Counted from the first letter of the stretch, positions 34,692-44,205 are shown. The stretch is 64,000 nt of DNA from Thermonema lapsum (GCF_011761635.1 NZ_JAASRN010000002.1:186001-250000), one strand, 5' to 3'. The notes: generated by a model from the letters alone, not told the origin. Numbers and translations are program-made.

Positions 34692-36356
34692 ATGAAAAGA
34701 TACCTTCCTGCCATTGTTTTGTTGATTTGGATAAGCAACCTCTATGCGCAATCGCCTTCGGGTATTGAAAGCGCCGAATTTGTCATAGAAAAAGAACGAG
34801 AAAACAAACTCCCCCCCGCACCACGCTCGTTCGAGCGGATAAACTTCACCCCTTATTGGATAAAAGACAGCAGTTTCAGCAATACCCCTTCGTTTCAAAT
34901 CATCGAGCTGAGCTTGCCTGCGCTTGCCCCTCTGCAAGCGCAAACAGAACCTCAAAAAGCCCGCATTAGTAAAGAAGAAGTGCAAAGCGGCACTTTGATA
35001 CAAGGCGGCTTTGGCAACTATGGCACCCCCCTGCTTCTGCTACGGCATGCACAAAAAGTATCGGACGAGCTCAGCTATCACGCCGCCTTCACCCATCGCT
35101 CTTCTGCCACAGGACCCAGCGGCGACAACAAATCGGGCGATGCCTACAACCAACTACGCATAGGCAGTCGCCATCGCCTGCATCCCAGTTGGTTGGTCAA
35201 GCCCTCGGCAGGCTTCGAACGAAGGGGCTTTTATTTCTACGGCTACGAGCCCACGCAGCTTGAATCCATCCAACGCGATTCTATTAAACAATACCTCCAG
35301 CGCTTCGACCTCGAAGTGGACATACAAAGCGTACAGCTAAAAAGCCCTTGGCGCATAGAAGCCCGACCCTCTTTTTACCACTTCAACGACCGCTTCAATG
35401 CACGGGAACAGACCTTTCACCTGCCCCTAAAAATACAGTATCAAAAGATACGCTTGTGGCAAGCAGGCTTGGACATGGAATGGCTCTATAACCGGCGCAC
35501 CGATAGCTCGCGCATCAACCGTTCGTTGCTACAGTGGCGCCCTTATTTCCAATGGCAAAACGAACAATGGGACCTGCAGGCAGCCGCCCGCATCACCTTA
35601 GACAACGACAGCACCCTCAACAGCAGCCTACACATCTACCCCGACGTAGCGGTGGCGTACCACTTTCTTGTGGATTTCACTGCAAAAGTCGGTGTGCGCG
35701 GGCGCATGCAAGCCAATACGCTCTATGGCTTGACACAACAAAACCCATGGTTGGCACCCGAAATACAGCTTCTTCATACCCACATACCCATAGAAGTATA
35801 TGCCGGACTACAAATCACCCCTTCGCCTGCATGGCGCTTTGAACCTTTGGTGAGTGTGTCGTGGCAACAATACCGCCCCTTCTTTGTGAACAGTTCGCTT
35901 GACTCAGCACGCTTCGTGGTACGCTACAATACCGAAATGATGCAACAAAGCGAAGTGAGCTTGCAGGCAGAGTACAACAACGGCAGAGGGTTCTACTGGA
36001 AGCTGCAAGGCAGTCTCTGGAAATATGCACTCAACAACAAAGAAACGCTACTCACCGAAGCTTACCACCTGCCTACATGGGCATTCAATAGCCGCTTGAG
36101 CTGGCTGCCACTGCCTAAATGGGAAGTGCAAATGCAGGGGCAATGGATGGGGGGCATACGTGCTCTGCGCCCCGACGGCAGCACCACGACTCTACAAGCC
36201 CTCTTTGACATGGGACTTTACAACCGCTACCAGTTCAATGAACATTTAGGCGCCTTCATACAGGCTTCCAACATATTCGGGCAGTCTTACAGCCGTTATT
36301 TGTACTATCCAAGCAGAAAGATTACTTTTATAGGAGGTCTTTCTTATCGTTTCTGA
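34692..36356 (+). CDS. Outer-membrane beta-barrel protein (TonB-dependent-receptor-like, no plug)
   Basis: 554 residues from the ATG at 34692, which gives a signal peptide (LPAIVLLIWISNLYAQ). From about residue 100 alternating hydrophobic strands run to the end (LIQGGFGNYGTPLLLLRHAQ, WRFEPLVSVSWQQYRPFF, NRYQFNEHLGAFIQASNIFG), with terminal LSYRF as expected for barrel insertion. The last strands look like the C-terminal part of TonB-dependent receptors, but no plug or TonB box is visible. Substrate unknown. It is 46 bases ahead of the HU-SPOR gene. Confidence 0.78.
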   Translation: MKRYLPAIVLLIWISNLYAQSPSGIESAEFVIEKERENKLPPAPRSFERINFTPYWIKDSSFSNTPSFQIIELSLPALAPLQAQTEPQKARISKEEVQSGTLIQGGFGNYGTPLLLLRHAQKVSDELSYHAAFTHRSSATGPSGDNKSGDAYNQLRIGSRHRLHPSWLVKPSAGFERRGFYFYGYEPTQLESIQRDSIKQYLQRFDLEVDIQSVQLKSPWRIEARPSFYHFNDRFNAREQTFHLPLKIQYQKIRLWQAGLDMEWLYNRRTDSSRINRSLLQWRPYFQWQNEQWDLQAAARITLDNDSTLNSSLHIYPDVAVAYHFLVDFTAKVGVRGRMQANTLYGLTQQNPWLAPEIQLLHTHIPIEVYAGLQITPSPAWRFEPLVSVSWQQYRPFFVNSSLDSARFVVRYNTEMMQQSEVSLQAEYNNGRGFYWKLQGSLWKYALNNKETLLTEAYHLPTWAFNSRLSWLPLPKWEVQMQGQWMGGIRALRPDGSTTTLQALFDMGLYNRYQFNEHLGAFIQASNIFGQSYSRYLYYPSRKITFIGGLSYRF

Positions 36357-36402
36357 AACCAATGCTTAAAGGCTCCAAAAGCCAGAGATTAAATGCAGTC
36401 TT

Positions 36403-37614
36403 ATGGAAGAAGTAATTAAAACAATCAAAGAAACACTCTACCAGCATGGGCAAGTGTGCCTGCCAGAGCTGGGGTGTTTGCAAGTGCAATATCGAGGTGC
36501 GCAAATACACGCAGCCATCCATAAGATATCGCCGCCCACTGCCAAGATAGTCTTCACTACCGACACACAAGCAGACAAGCGGCAGCTGCAAGAAGCCCTG
36601 CAAAAACACACCAATTTGCCCGCCAGTGAAGTAGATTCCCTTCTTAAAAGCCTCAGCACCACCATCAAAATTGAACTGGGCACACACAAGAAGTTCACCA
36701 TTCCGGAGCTGGGAACCTTCAAGCTGCAATACGACGAAAGCATAGAGTTTGAACAAGACCCTGATGTAAACTACCTACCCGATGCCTTCGGTTTACCGGA
36801 AGTCTTCGGACAAGTGGTCGTACGTAGCGAAGAAGAAGCAGCAACACTGCAACAGGCGTTTACCAGTATGGCAAGTAGCCCGGCGAGCAGCGCCGATGAG
36901 GAACTCCCTACCCTACCTCAAGAAAAAGAGCGCAACTGGGGAGGCATCCTTGTCATAGCCTCGCTTTTCATGATTGCCCTTTTTGCCAGCTATGTGTTGT
37001 TCATTGACCCCTCGCTCAATCCATTCAATGCTTTGTTTGGCGCAAACAACGAGCAAGCAGAAGCCAAAACCACTGACGAAGAAAGTTTGGCAGAAAATCC
37101 AGATGCTACAGGAACAACAGAAGAGACAGCTGCTGCCGAACCGCTGCCTCTCGATGAAGAGAGGGCAACAGCTACTACTACAAAAGAAGAAGAAGTGGCA
37201 AAAGAAGAAGAAACTAGTAGCATAAAAGAGAGTAGCACCGCTGCCAACAGTTGGAACTATGAAAGCAACAATACTCCGTCTACCCCTACTCAAAAAACAC
37301 AACCGACCGCCACAAATACCACGCCTACCCCACAGCCAGTAGAAGGCTATAACAAAGCCGTAGAATTCTATACGGTCACCAGCCCACAAAATCAATACTT
37401 TGTCATTGCAGGCAGCTTTACTAACAAATTACATGCCTATAAGGCTGCCGAAGAGTTTTTCCATAAAGGCTTAAAGAAAACAAGGGTGATAGTATCGGAT
37501 GGGCGGTACCGGGTAGCTGTAGGCTTCGATGCCGACAAAGAGAAAGCCGACAGCCTCAGGATTGCCCTTCAACAACGCCTTGGAAAAAATGACCTGTGGA
37601 TTTTAAAATATTAA
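36403..37614 (+). CDS. HU-like (CCDC81-type) and SPOR domain membrane protein
   Basis: 403 residues. Residues 1-55 and about 60-120 are two HU-like domains of the CCDC81 type (LPELGCLQVQYRGAQIH and IPELGTFKLQYDESIEF are parallel). One membrane helix lies near residues 184-205 (GGILVIASLFMIALFASYVL). A Glu/Thr-rich linker follows, then a SPOR domain from about 325 to the end (YFVIAGSFTNKLHAYKAAEE, RVIVSDGRYRVAVGFDADKE). SPOR binds denuded peptidoglycan at division sites. The protein thus joins a cytoplasmic HU-like part to septal peptidoglycan. It is 59 bases upstream of the ExbB/TolQ-like gene. Confidence 0.85.
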   Translation: MEEVIKTIKETLYQHGQVCLPELGCLQVQYRGAQIHAAIHKISPPTAKIVFTTDTQADKRQLQEALQKHTNLPASEVDSLLKSLSTTIKIELGTHKKFTIPELGTFKLQYDESIEFEQDPDVNYLPDAFGLPEVFGQVVVRSEEEAATLQQAFTSMASSPASSADEELPTLPQEKERNWGGILVIASLFMIALFASYVLFIDPSLNPFNALFGANNEQAEAKTTDEESLAENPDATGTTEETAAAEPLPLDEERATATTTKEEEVAKEEETSSIKESSTAANSWNYESNNTPSTPTQKTQPTATNTTPTPQPVEGYNKAVEFYTVTSPQNQYFVIAGSFTNKLHAYKAAEEFFHKGLKKTRVIVSDGRYRVAVGFDADKEKADSLRIALQQRLGKNDLWILKY

Positions 37615-37673
37615 CCACACAATCACGTAAATTTGCAAGCTAAACGCGTCTTTACACTAAAAGAAAAAGATTT

Positions 37674-38360
37674 ATGCTGTTACAGATAGATACGCTGCAA
37701 AACGCACTGCTGACGCCAGAAACCCCTACCGACGAAGCCATCAATTTGATAGACCTCCTGATGAAGGGCGGTTGGGTCATGGTCGTGCTCTTGCTTCTTT
37801 CTTTCGTTACCGTTTACCTCTTTGTGCAAAAAATCATCATCCTTACCAAAGCAAGCAAAACTTCACCGGGCTTCATGGAGCAAATACGCACCTTAGTGCT
37901 CAATGGAGACATCAATGCTGCCAAGATGCTTTGTCAGCGGGAGAATACCCCTACTGCCCGTATGATAGAAAAAGGATTGAGTCGCTTGGGTACTCCTTTG
38001 AAAAACATAGAAGCAGCCATCGAGAATGTGGGGCGCATTGAAATATACAAGTTAGAGAAGAATCTACCTCTGTTAGCAACCATTTCGGGAGCAGCACCCA
38101 TGATTGGTTTCTTGGGTACAGTTACCGGCATGATTAAAGCTTTTATGCGCATTGCCGAACTGAAAAGTCAAGTAACGCCCGGCGACCTGTCCACGGGCAT
38201 CTACGAAGCTATGATAACTACGGCTGCCGGCTTGGTGGTGGGCATCGTTGCCTATTTGGCATACAACTATTTGGTTACGAAAGTGCAAAAGGTGATTCAC
38301 GAAATGGAATACAGCAGCATTCACTTCATGGACTTGCTGCAGGAACCTACCAAAGTGTAA
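37674..38360 (+). CDS. MotA/TolQ/ExbB proton-channel family protein
   Basis: 228 residues with three membrane helices: WVMVVLLLLSFVTVYLFVQK near 35-54, then LPLLATISGAAPMIGFLGTV and MITTAAGLVVGIVAYLAYNY. The GAAPMIGFLGTVTGMI segment is the TolQ/ExbB signature. Such proteins form pentamers around ExbD/TolR dimers and turn proton flow into motion. No ExbD/TolR gene follows; a terminator does. The upstream HU-SPOR gene suggests a Tol-Pal-like role at division, but this is inference. Confidence 0.88.
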   Translation: MLLQIDTLQNALLTPETPTDEAINLIDLLMKGGWVMVVLLLLSFVTVYLFVQKIIILTKASKTSPGFMEQIRTLVLNGDINAAKMLCQRENTPTARMIEKGLSRLGTPLKNIEAAIENVGRIEIYKLEKNLPLLATISGAAPMIGFLGTVTGMIKAFMRIAELKSQVTPGDLSTGIYEAMITTAAGLVVGIVAYLAYNYLVTKVQKVIHEMEYSSIHFMDLLQEPTKV

Positions 38361-38383
38361 ATCCGATAACGCTTGCCACTGCG

Positions 38384-38418
38384 AACACTCGGCGACCATG
38401 TCGGGTGTTTCGTTTTTT
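38384..38418 (+). terminator. Terminator after the ExbB/TolQ-like gene
   Basis: Stem AACACTCG / CGGGTGTT (one G-T pair) with a 10-base loop, followed by TCGTTTTTTT. It is 24 bases after the stop. Confidence 0.75.
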
Positions 38419-38445
38419 TCATCAAATTTTAATAGCTGGAGCGGT

Positions 38446-38488
38446 GAAAAAAATAAGCAGGGAAGCAGCTTATACTGCCTCCCTGCTT
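38446..38488 (-). terminator. Terminator after the TapB-like gene
   Basis: Stem of 14 bp with one mismatch, AAGCAGGGAGGCAG / CTGCTTCCCTGCTT (38455-38468 with 38475-38488), followed on the minus strand by ATTTTTTTC. Confidence 0.88.
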
Positions 38489-38506
38489 ACATATTCAAAA
38501 GACACA

Positions 38507-39196
38507 CTATCTGGTATAAGAAGTCAAAACGAAGGTTCCTATCACCTTACCTTTTTTATTATAGGCTTCACTTTTCACCACCCCTATACCCCTCGCTATC
38601 CATGATTTGCTGTTGGAAGTAAAGGTGGGACCCGAACCCATTCTACCCATGGAAGTAGTAGTAGTTTCTGCAATCCTATAAGTTTCAAAGGTACCGGCAG
38701 GCGTGGTAATCGTCTCTTTGGCTTCGACGGTACGTTTAACAATCATCTCTTGAGTCATGGTCATAGGAGCGCCTTGTATTTTAAAAGTAATGGTTGCTCG
38801 TGCTTCGGGCAGTACCTGTCCGGGACTTAGGTTATTAGGCAGCTCCATAAATTCACCTTTCACATCAACTTCCATATCTCTCGTATTTCTTTCGTTCAGG
38901 TTGCCCAGCGCAAACTGCCGAAAGTCTATTTTTACATGGTCACCTTCACAAAGCACCGTATATTCATTATCGAAGATTTTATCTCCGTCTTTTTCATACA
39001 TCTCGGTATGAACCGTTGCCTTACTGCCCTCCACTCTGAGGATTTTGGTAACCTGTTTAGTTTCTTCCCTTCCCTTTTGGTCGTAAGAGGTATATTGGAG
39101 GGTAGTCCCTTCATCAAAAGAGAAGAAAGCCTGCTCGCATTGAGCATAGGCATTTACACTAAGTAACGCCAATAAAATTGCAATAAAGGACTTCAT
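38507..39196 (-). CDS. TapB-like / DUF3108-like secreted protein
   Basis: 229 residues from the ATG at 39196, with a signal peptide (SFIAILLALLSVNAYAQ). The mature part is a beta-rich fold: FSFDEGTTLQYTSYDQKGRE, MTQEMIVKRTVEAKETITTP, AGTFETYRIAETTTTSMG, WIARGIGVVKSEAYNKKGKV. This pattern (TPAGTFET... W.a.giG.V) belongs to the DUF3108/TapB superfamily of periplasmic proteins with unknown ligand. Monocistronic. Confidence 0.72.
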   Translation of the reverse strand: MKSFIAILLALLSVNAYAQCEQAFFSFDEGTTLQYTSYDQKGREETKQVTKILRVEGSKATVHTEMYEKDGDKIFDNEYTVLCEGDHVKIDFRQFALGNLNERNTRDMEVDVKGEFMELPNNLSPGQVLPEARATITFKIQGAPMTMTQEMIVKRTVEAKETITTPAGTFETYRIAETTTTSMGRMGSGPTFTSNSKSWIARGIGVVKSEAYNKKGKVIGTFVLTSYTR

Positions 39197-39256
39197 ATTA
39201 CATTTCTTTTGGTTAATGAAAAAGACGGGAGGCAAAAATCAAGCCAAAAGAGCAAT

Positions 39257-39285
39257 TTAAAATTGTTGAAAGTAAACAATTTTAA
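39257..39285 (-). terminator. AT-rich inverted repeat after the VWA-type gene
   Basis: Perfect 11-bp stem TTAAAATTGTT / AACAATTTTAA (39257-39267 with 39275-39285), 7-base loop, 28 bases after the stop on the minus strand. GC-poor and without a long T run, so a weak terminator or a mRNA 3' hairpin. Confidence 0.45.
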
Positions 39286-39312
39286 GCTACTGGCACGATA
39301 GAAAATGCAACA

Positions 39313-41376
39313 TCAAACGTAGCCATGATACTTTCTCAACAACCATTCTAAGGAAGCCAAAGCAAAAAATATCCAGAAGAGCCAAGGCAAAGCAATCACC
39401 TCCATTAGTCGACTTTGGGTATATAAACGTGCCTTTGCCTCGCTTAAAGAAGCCATCCATCTTTCAAGCTCTTTGAGCGTCAAGAAAGTGCCCCCGTTTG
39501 CTTGCGCCAGCTGACGCAAGCGGTCGAATTGTGCCGTACGGTCATACAGCTCCAGTTCCGTTTTACGCACTACAAAACCTCCTTTAGATACCTCTTCCTT
39601 ACCATTTATGACAGCCTTCGCCACAAAGCTGTATTTTCCGGCAGGCAGCTGGGTCAAGGCAAAACGCCGCTCCGTTTCGCTTAGCGTCAATCGATAACGC
39701 TCTTGCGTTTGTTCGCCTTGCAAAAGCAGCTCAAAACTCAAATCACTCAAAGGCTGGAACAGCTCGTCGTAGGCTTCTACTTCCAGCCACACCTGCTCGC
39801 CTTCTTCATAGTCTGCTTTGTTGGTAGTTACCAAGAAGCGCCGCTTGCTGCCTTCCGCCGTTAAATACTGTACGGTCTTATCTATGAGCTCATCCACCAT
39901 GCTTTGCTCTTTAAACAGAGCGTAAGCCTCCAGACGCCAATGCCACAAGCCCTCGGCAAGTAAGATTGCTTGTCGTGGCGACTCTTGCCCCAAGACCCAC
40001 AAGGGGCGAGTGGTGGGAGTCGAGCCCACCCGCTGATACATCAACACAGTAGTAGAAGGCAACAAAGTAAAGGCGGCATAGGGCGCCAGCAGAGGTGGCA
40101 ACTTGCGCAGTGCGTCGCTCCATTCAGCAGCAGGAAAACTAAAAGCACGAAAGTCATCGGCAAAATAGCCGCCCACCTCGTCGTAGCGGTTGCCTGAAGG
40201 TGAAATCGTCAGCAACTTTTGCATGCGGTTAAGGGCAGCCCAATGGGTCTGTGCGCCCCCAATCCACCACTTGGGCAAAGGGCTTGCCAGCAGCTCCTGC
40301 AGAGCAGGTGACAAAGGACGAAGCAGGTGAGGCAGTTGATAGGCAATGAGCAGGTCATAGTTTTTGCGCGGCAGCTCGCGACTTACTCCTTCCACATACA
40401 ACTGCACATCATAGTTGCCCGTACGTTCCAAAGCGCTGCGCAATGCCTTCAAGTCGGGATGAGCCACTGAAGCAGCAATCAAAATATTTTTCTTGCGGTC
40501 AATCACTTCTACCACCACCGAGCGGCGGTTATTGGTCGTATTCAACTCACCAGCAACAGGGCTTACCTCCAGCGTATATTGAAAAACTCCCTCTTCGGCA
40601 GCACGCAGCTCGAAAGTATGGGCGGTAATGCTTCCCTCCATAGCTTGGATGCTGCGCTGCTCTAAAACTTTTGTTCCCTCGCTCAGACGCAACAGTACCT
40701 CACGGTTGCCGGCACCTCTGTTTTGCACCTCCGCAGTGAGCTGAAAGCGATTGCCCTTTTGCACGACGCGCAAGGTACTGAAGCTGTAAATAGAAAGGTC
40801 AGGATAGCGGGTAGTATCCCCTACTGCCAAGGTATGCAGCTTGAAGGGGAAGGAGATGTAAAGCGGATTTTCGCCGGCATTCACGATACCGTCCGATACC
40901 AGCAACACATTGGCAAGGTAGTCCCCTTCATGTTGCGACTGTATGCGCCGCAGCATCGATGCTAAGTCGGTGCGGTTTTGGTTAAATTGCAGAGAGTCGA
41001 GCGCCGGCAGTGGTCCATTCAAATCAAAGACAGACACCTCATAGCCCAGTGCCTGCAAACGGGCTTGCAGGGCTTGCAGCTGCCTTATGAACTCTTGGCG
41101 CTGGGTAGCGTCTTTCCAAGACAAAGACACCGAACGGGAGTTGTCGATGGCAATGACCCACACTGGCGGCTCTTCGTAGCTTTCAAGCAAGCGCCATGTG
41201 GGTGCCCATAAGAGCCACACTAAGAGGGTTACTAACAAAAAACGTATGCCAAAAAGTATTTTTTTCAGCACAGGTGCAAAGGGGCTGCGACGATAAAGCC
41301 CCCATGCATAGGCTAAACCTACCAAAACACACAAGCCCCCTTGCCACCATGCCATATGTTGCAGTAAGTCGTTCAT
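39313..41376 (-). CDS. VWA-fold membrane protein of unknown role
   Basis: 687 residues. Two membrane helices at the N terminus (GGLCVLVGLAYAWGLYRR and FGIRFLLVTLLVWLLWAPTW), then VWVIAIDNSRSVSLSW, a VWA-like opening with DNSRS as the metal site. A large periplasmic part has Ig-like and glutamine-amidotransferase-like segments (AAEEGVFQYTLEVSPVAG), and a last helix (ALPWLFWIFFALASLEWLL) near 665-683. The build matches the BatA-like or DUF4159-type envelope proteins that occur in Bacteroidota. It begins 4 bases after fabG, so they are cotranscribed, though no functional link is evident. Confidence 0.75.
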   Translation of the reverse strand: MNDLLQHMAWWQGGLCVLVGLAYAWGLYRRSPFAPVLKKILFGIRFLLVTLLVWLLWAPTWRLLESYEEPPVWVIAIDNSRSVSLSWKDATQRQEFIRQLQALQARLQALGYEVSVFDLNGPLPALDSLQFNQNRTDLASMLRRIQSQHEGDYLANVLLVSDGIVNAGENPLYISFPFKLHTLAVGDTTRYPDLSIYSFSTLRVVQKGNRFQLTAEVQNRGAGNREVLLRLSEGTKVLEQRSIQAMEGSITAHTFELRAAEEGVFQYTLEVSPVAGELNTTNNRRSVVVEVIDRKKNILIAASVAHPDLKALRSALERTGNYDVQLYVEGVSRELPRKNYDLLIAYQLPHLLRPLSPALQELLASPLPKWWIGGAQTHWAALNRMQKLLTISPSGNRYDEVGGYFADDFRAFSFPAAEWSDALRKLPPLLAPYAAFTLLPSTTVLMYQRVGSTPTTRPLWVLGQESPRQAILLAEGLWHWRLEAYALFKEQSMVDELIDKTVQYLTAEGSKRRFLVTTNKADYEEGEQVWLEVEAYDELFQPLSDLSFELLLQGEQTQERYRLTLSETERRFALTQLPAGKYSFVAKAVINGKEEVSKGGFVVRKTELELYDRTAQFDRLRQLAQANGGTFLTLKELERWMASLSEAKARLYTQSRLMEVIALPWLFWIFFALASLEWLLRKYHGYV

Positions 41377-41380
41377 GGGC

Positions 41381-42124
41381 TTAGGTCAGCATGCCCCCAT
41401 CTACTTGCAATACCTGCCCAGTTACATAACTCGACATGTCGGAAGCCAAGAAAACACAGGCGTCGGCTACCTCTTCGGGACGCCCACCACGTTGCAAAGG
41501 AATTCCTTTCAACCATTCCTCTTTGTTTGCCAGCTCGTCGGTCATATCTGTTTCAATGAAACCGGGGGCTACCACGTTGCAACGGATGTTGCGAGAGCCC
41601 AATTCCAAAGCCACCGACTTAGAAAAACCAATGATGCCGGCTTTTGAAGCCGCATAGTTGGCTTGCCCTGCATTGCCTCGAATCCCCACTACCGACGATA
41701 TGTTGATGATGCTGCCTTTGCGATTTTTAAGCATGGTGCGCATGACTGCCTTGGTCAGGTTGAAGACCGATTTCAAGTTGGTATTGATGACGGCATCCCA
41801 CTGTTCTTCACTCATGCGCATCAGCAAATTGTCTTTGGTGATGCCTGCATTGTTCACCAGAATATCGATGTTGCCAAACGCTTCCAACACCTGCTTGACC
41901 AATGCTTCGGCTTCGGCAAATTGAGAGGCATCGGAGCGATAAGCCTTCACCTTCACCCCATATTTCTCATGCAACTCTGCTTCCAGGGCTTTGGCTTTCT
42001 CTTCGCTGGACAGGTAAGTGAAGGCTACGGCAGCGCCTTGTTCGGCAAAACGAGCAGCAATGGCACGCCCGATGCCTTTCGAACCGCCTGTTACAATCGC
42101 TACTTTGTCTGCTAATAACTTCAT
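41381..42124 (-). CDS. fabG: 3-oxoacyl-[acyl-carrier-protein] reductase
   Basis: 247 residues from MKLLADKVAIVTGGSKGIGR. The short-chain dehydrogenase hallmarks are TGGSKGIG (NADPH site), NNAG, and the catalytic Ser-Tyr-Lys in NISSVVG and QANYAASKAGIIG; the C-terminal YVTGQVLQVDGGM is typical of FabG. It reduces 3-oxoacyl-ACP in fatty acid elongation. An upstream extension of 23 codons is unlike the family. Confidence 0.93.
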   Translation of the reverse strand: MKLLADKVAIVTGGSKGIGRAIAARFAEQGAAVAFTYLSSEEKAKALEAELHEKYGVKVKAYRSDASQFAEAEALVKQVLEAFGNIDILVNNAGITKDNLLMRMSEEQWDAVINTNLKSVFNLTKAVMRTMLKNRKGSIINISSVVGIRGNAGQANYAASKAGIIGFSKSVALELGSRNIRCNVVAPGFIETDMTDELANKEEWLKGIPLQRGGRPEEVADACVFLASDMSSYVTGQVLQVDGGMLT

Positions 42125-42254
42125 TGTGTTCGTTCTTTTTGGTTGTTTAATTGGTTTCCCAAAACTAACAATTTGCAAAATAATAAAAGGCACCCATATC
42201 TTTCCTATGCTTTTTCTTATTTTTAAGCCAAGCGCTTAAAGTATCCGCCCCACT

Positions 42255-43475
42255 ATGGAAGACATCAACTGGTTACGCCTGCTCTCTTTGCTTAGCATAC
42301 CGCTCATTAGCGGTTTTATTGGCTGGTTTACCAACTGGCTGGCACTGAAAATGACTTTTTACCCCATAGAATACGTGGGCATACCGCCTTTCGGATGGCA
42401 GGGCATCATTCCGGGCAAAGCGCATAAGATGGCAGCCAAAGCCGTAGATATGATTACAACCAAGCTGCTACGCATTGAAGAGCGCTTTGCGCAATTAGAC
42501 CCGGAGCGCGTAGCCCACGAAATGCAACCGGCGTTGGAAGAGGTCAGTCGCAAGATAGTGAACGAGGTCATGGAAAGCCAAGCGCAAGGCATCTGGGAGC
42601 GCACCCCCGATTTTGTAAAAAAGCGCATCTACCAAAGCATCACTGCTGAACTGCCCCACATCACCAAGCAGATGATGGAAGACCTTAAACAGCATATCAC
42701 CGAAATCCTCGACATCAAATCACTGGCTATCAAAATATTGCTGCGCGACAAAGCCCTGCTCAATCGCATTTTTCAGGAGTGTGGCAAAGAAGAATTCAAG
42801 TTTATCGAGCGGTCGGGCTTTTATTTCGGCGCTTTGTTCGGGCTGCCGCAAGCCATCATTTCTTATTTCTATACCCCTTGGTGGCTGCTGCCCCTTGCCG
42901 GACTCATGGTGGGGTATATCACTAACTGGTTAGCACTCAAACTTATCTTCTACCCGCTGTATCCCAAAAAATACCTGTTTGGACTGGTTACTTATCAAGG
43001 CTTGTTTTTGAAACGCCAGCAAGAAGTAGCAGAAGCGTATGCCAAAATAGTAAGCGAAGAGATAGTGAGTGTAGAAAACATGACGGAGTTTGTGGTGCGT
43101 GGACCCGGTGCCGAAAACTTTGCCAAGCTCATAGAAAAGCATGTAGAAGCCTTGGTGGAGCATACCGTAGGCGACACCAGCGTGGCTATCCTGCGCACAG
43201 TGGCTGCCGACCGCATCGAAGCCATCAAAAACATAGTAACCTACCGCTTCATGGAAGAGCTGCCCATTTCGGTACGCCGCCTGTTCGCCTATGCCGAAGA
43301 CGCCCTGTCGATAGAAGAAGAGCTGCGCGAACGCATGAAAGCACTGAGCCCTCCCGAGTTTGAGCGTTTTCTGCATCCTGTTTTTGAAGAAGACGAAACC
43401 ACACTCATCATCGTGGGTGCCGTGCTGGGCGGCATTGCTGGGCTCATTCAATATTACCTACTTTTCATGCTGTAG
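42255..43475 (+). CDS. DUF445 family membrane protein
   Basis: 406 residues. The family segment occurs twice: GWFTNWLALKMTFYPIEYVG near residue 22 and GYITNWLALKLIFYPLYPKK near residue 222, each at a membrane helix. Between and after them are long amphipathic helices. A last helix (TLIIVGAVLGGIAGLIQYYL) ends the protein. DUF445 proteins are envelope proteins of unknown function. It overlaps the convergent aroQ gene by 18 bases. Confidence 0.88.
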   Translation: MEDINWLRLLSLLSIPLISGFIGWFTNWLALKMTFYPIEYVGIPPFGWQGIIPGKAHKMAAKAVDMITTKLLRIEERFAQLDPERVAHEMQPALEEVSRKIVNEVMESQAQGIWERTPDFVKKRIYQSITAELPHITKQMMEDLKQHITEILDIKSLAIKILLRDKALLNRIFQECGKEEFKFIERSGFYFGALFGLPQAIISYFYTPWWLLPLAGLMVGYITNWLALKLIFYPLYPKKYLFGLVTYQGLFLKRQQEVAEAYAKIVSEEIVSVENMTEFVVRGPGAENFAKLIEKHVEALVEHTVGDTSVAILRTVAADRIEAIKNIVTYRFMEELPISVRRLFAYAEDALSIEEELRERMKALSPPEFERFLHPVFEEDETTLIIVGAVLGGIAGLIQYYLLFML

Positions 43476-43895
43476 GGCATCTAACAGATACTGCACAGCC
43501 AAAGCATAACCGGCAAAACCCAAACCTACAATGCTGCCCACGCATACCGGTGCCAAGTAGCTGTGATGGCGAAAAGACTCACGAGCATACACATTCGAGA
43601 TATGTACTTCCACCACAGGGGCTGCAATGGCAGCTACGGCATCTGCCAAAGCAATGGAAGTGTGCGTATAAGCCCCCGCATTCAATACGATGCCCACTTT
43701 GCCGAAACCCACTTTGTGCAGATAGTCGATAAGTGCCCCTTCGCTGTTCGATTGAAAGTAATGCAGCCGATGACCAGCAAAACGCTCTTTCAATTCCTCA
43801 AAAAAGGCTTCGAAATGCTGCTTTCCGTAAATTTCCGGCTGACGACGCCCCAACAAATTCAAATTGGGACCATTGACAATATGAATTTCTGCCAT
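43458..43895 (-). CDS. aroQ: Type II 3-dehydroquinate dehydratase
   Basis: 145 residues from MAEIHIVNGPNLNLLGRRQP, the standard start; the longer open frame upstream is not coding. Tyr in RRQPEIYG and His in the segment VEVHISNVYARESFRHHSYL are catalytic, and FQSNSEGALIDYLHKV, VLNAGAYTHTSIALADAV are family motifs. It makes 3-dehydroshikimate in the shikimate pathway as a dodecamer. Confidence 0.95.
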   Translation of the reverse strand: MAEIHIVNGPNLNLLGRRQPEIYGKQHFEAFFEELKERFAGHRLHYFQSNSEGALIDYLHKVGFGKVGIVLNAGAYTHTSIALADAVAAIAAPVVEVHISNVYARESFRHHSYLAPVCVGSIVGLGFAGYALAVQYLLDALQHEK

Positions 43896-43929
43896 GAAAC
43901 TGCTCTTTTGAAAAGCAATATAAACAAAA

Positions 43930-43961
43930 AAGCATCGCTGCGGTTTCGCGCAACGATGCTT
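43930..43961 (-). terminator. Terminator after the DUF2892 gene
   Basis: Stem AAGCATCG / CGATGCTT with an inner GCG/CGC pairing, followed on the minus strand by TTTTGTTTATA. Confidence 0.8.
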
Positions 43962-43983
43962 AGCCACGCCTGCGATTGGGCTC

Positions 43984-44205
43984 TCAGGACTGCTGCTCCT
44001 GCTTTTTAATCGGACAAGTATTGATGCCCAGCAAGGCATACAAACCGCAGAACCCTGTAGCAGCTGTTGCCAAAAGCACAATAGAAACGACCAGAGCCAC
44101 CGTGCCCCAAGTACCTGTAAGCACGTTGGCAAGGTAGAGCGCCAGCAGTACAGCGCCCAACACAAAGCGTATCAAGCGGTCGGTTTTTCCTTCGTTTACT
44201 TTCAT
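43984..44205 (-). CDS. DUF2892 small membrane protein
   Basis: 73 residues from MKVNEGKTDRLIRFVLGAVL. Two membrane helices with the family ending ATGFCGLYALLGINTCPIKK, an inner-membrane pattern (YgaP C-terminal-like) without the rhodanese part. Function unknown; the Cys pair suggests a sulfur or redox link. Divergent from efp. Confidence 0.88.
   Translation of the reverse strand: MKVNEGKTDRLIRFVLGAVLLALYLANVLTGTWGTVALVVSIVLLATAATGFCGLYALLGINTCPIKKQEQQS

Noticed and set aside
43896-44165. Long 5' extension of the aroQ frame
   Set aside because: The known family start is at 43895, and the extension crosses the DUF2892 terminator.
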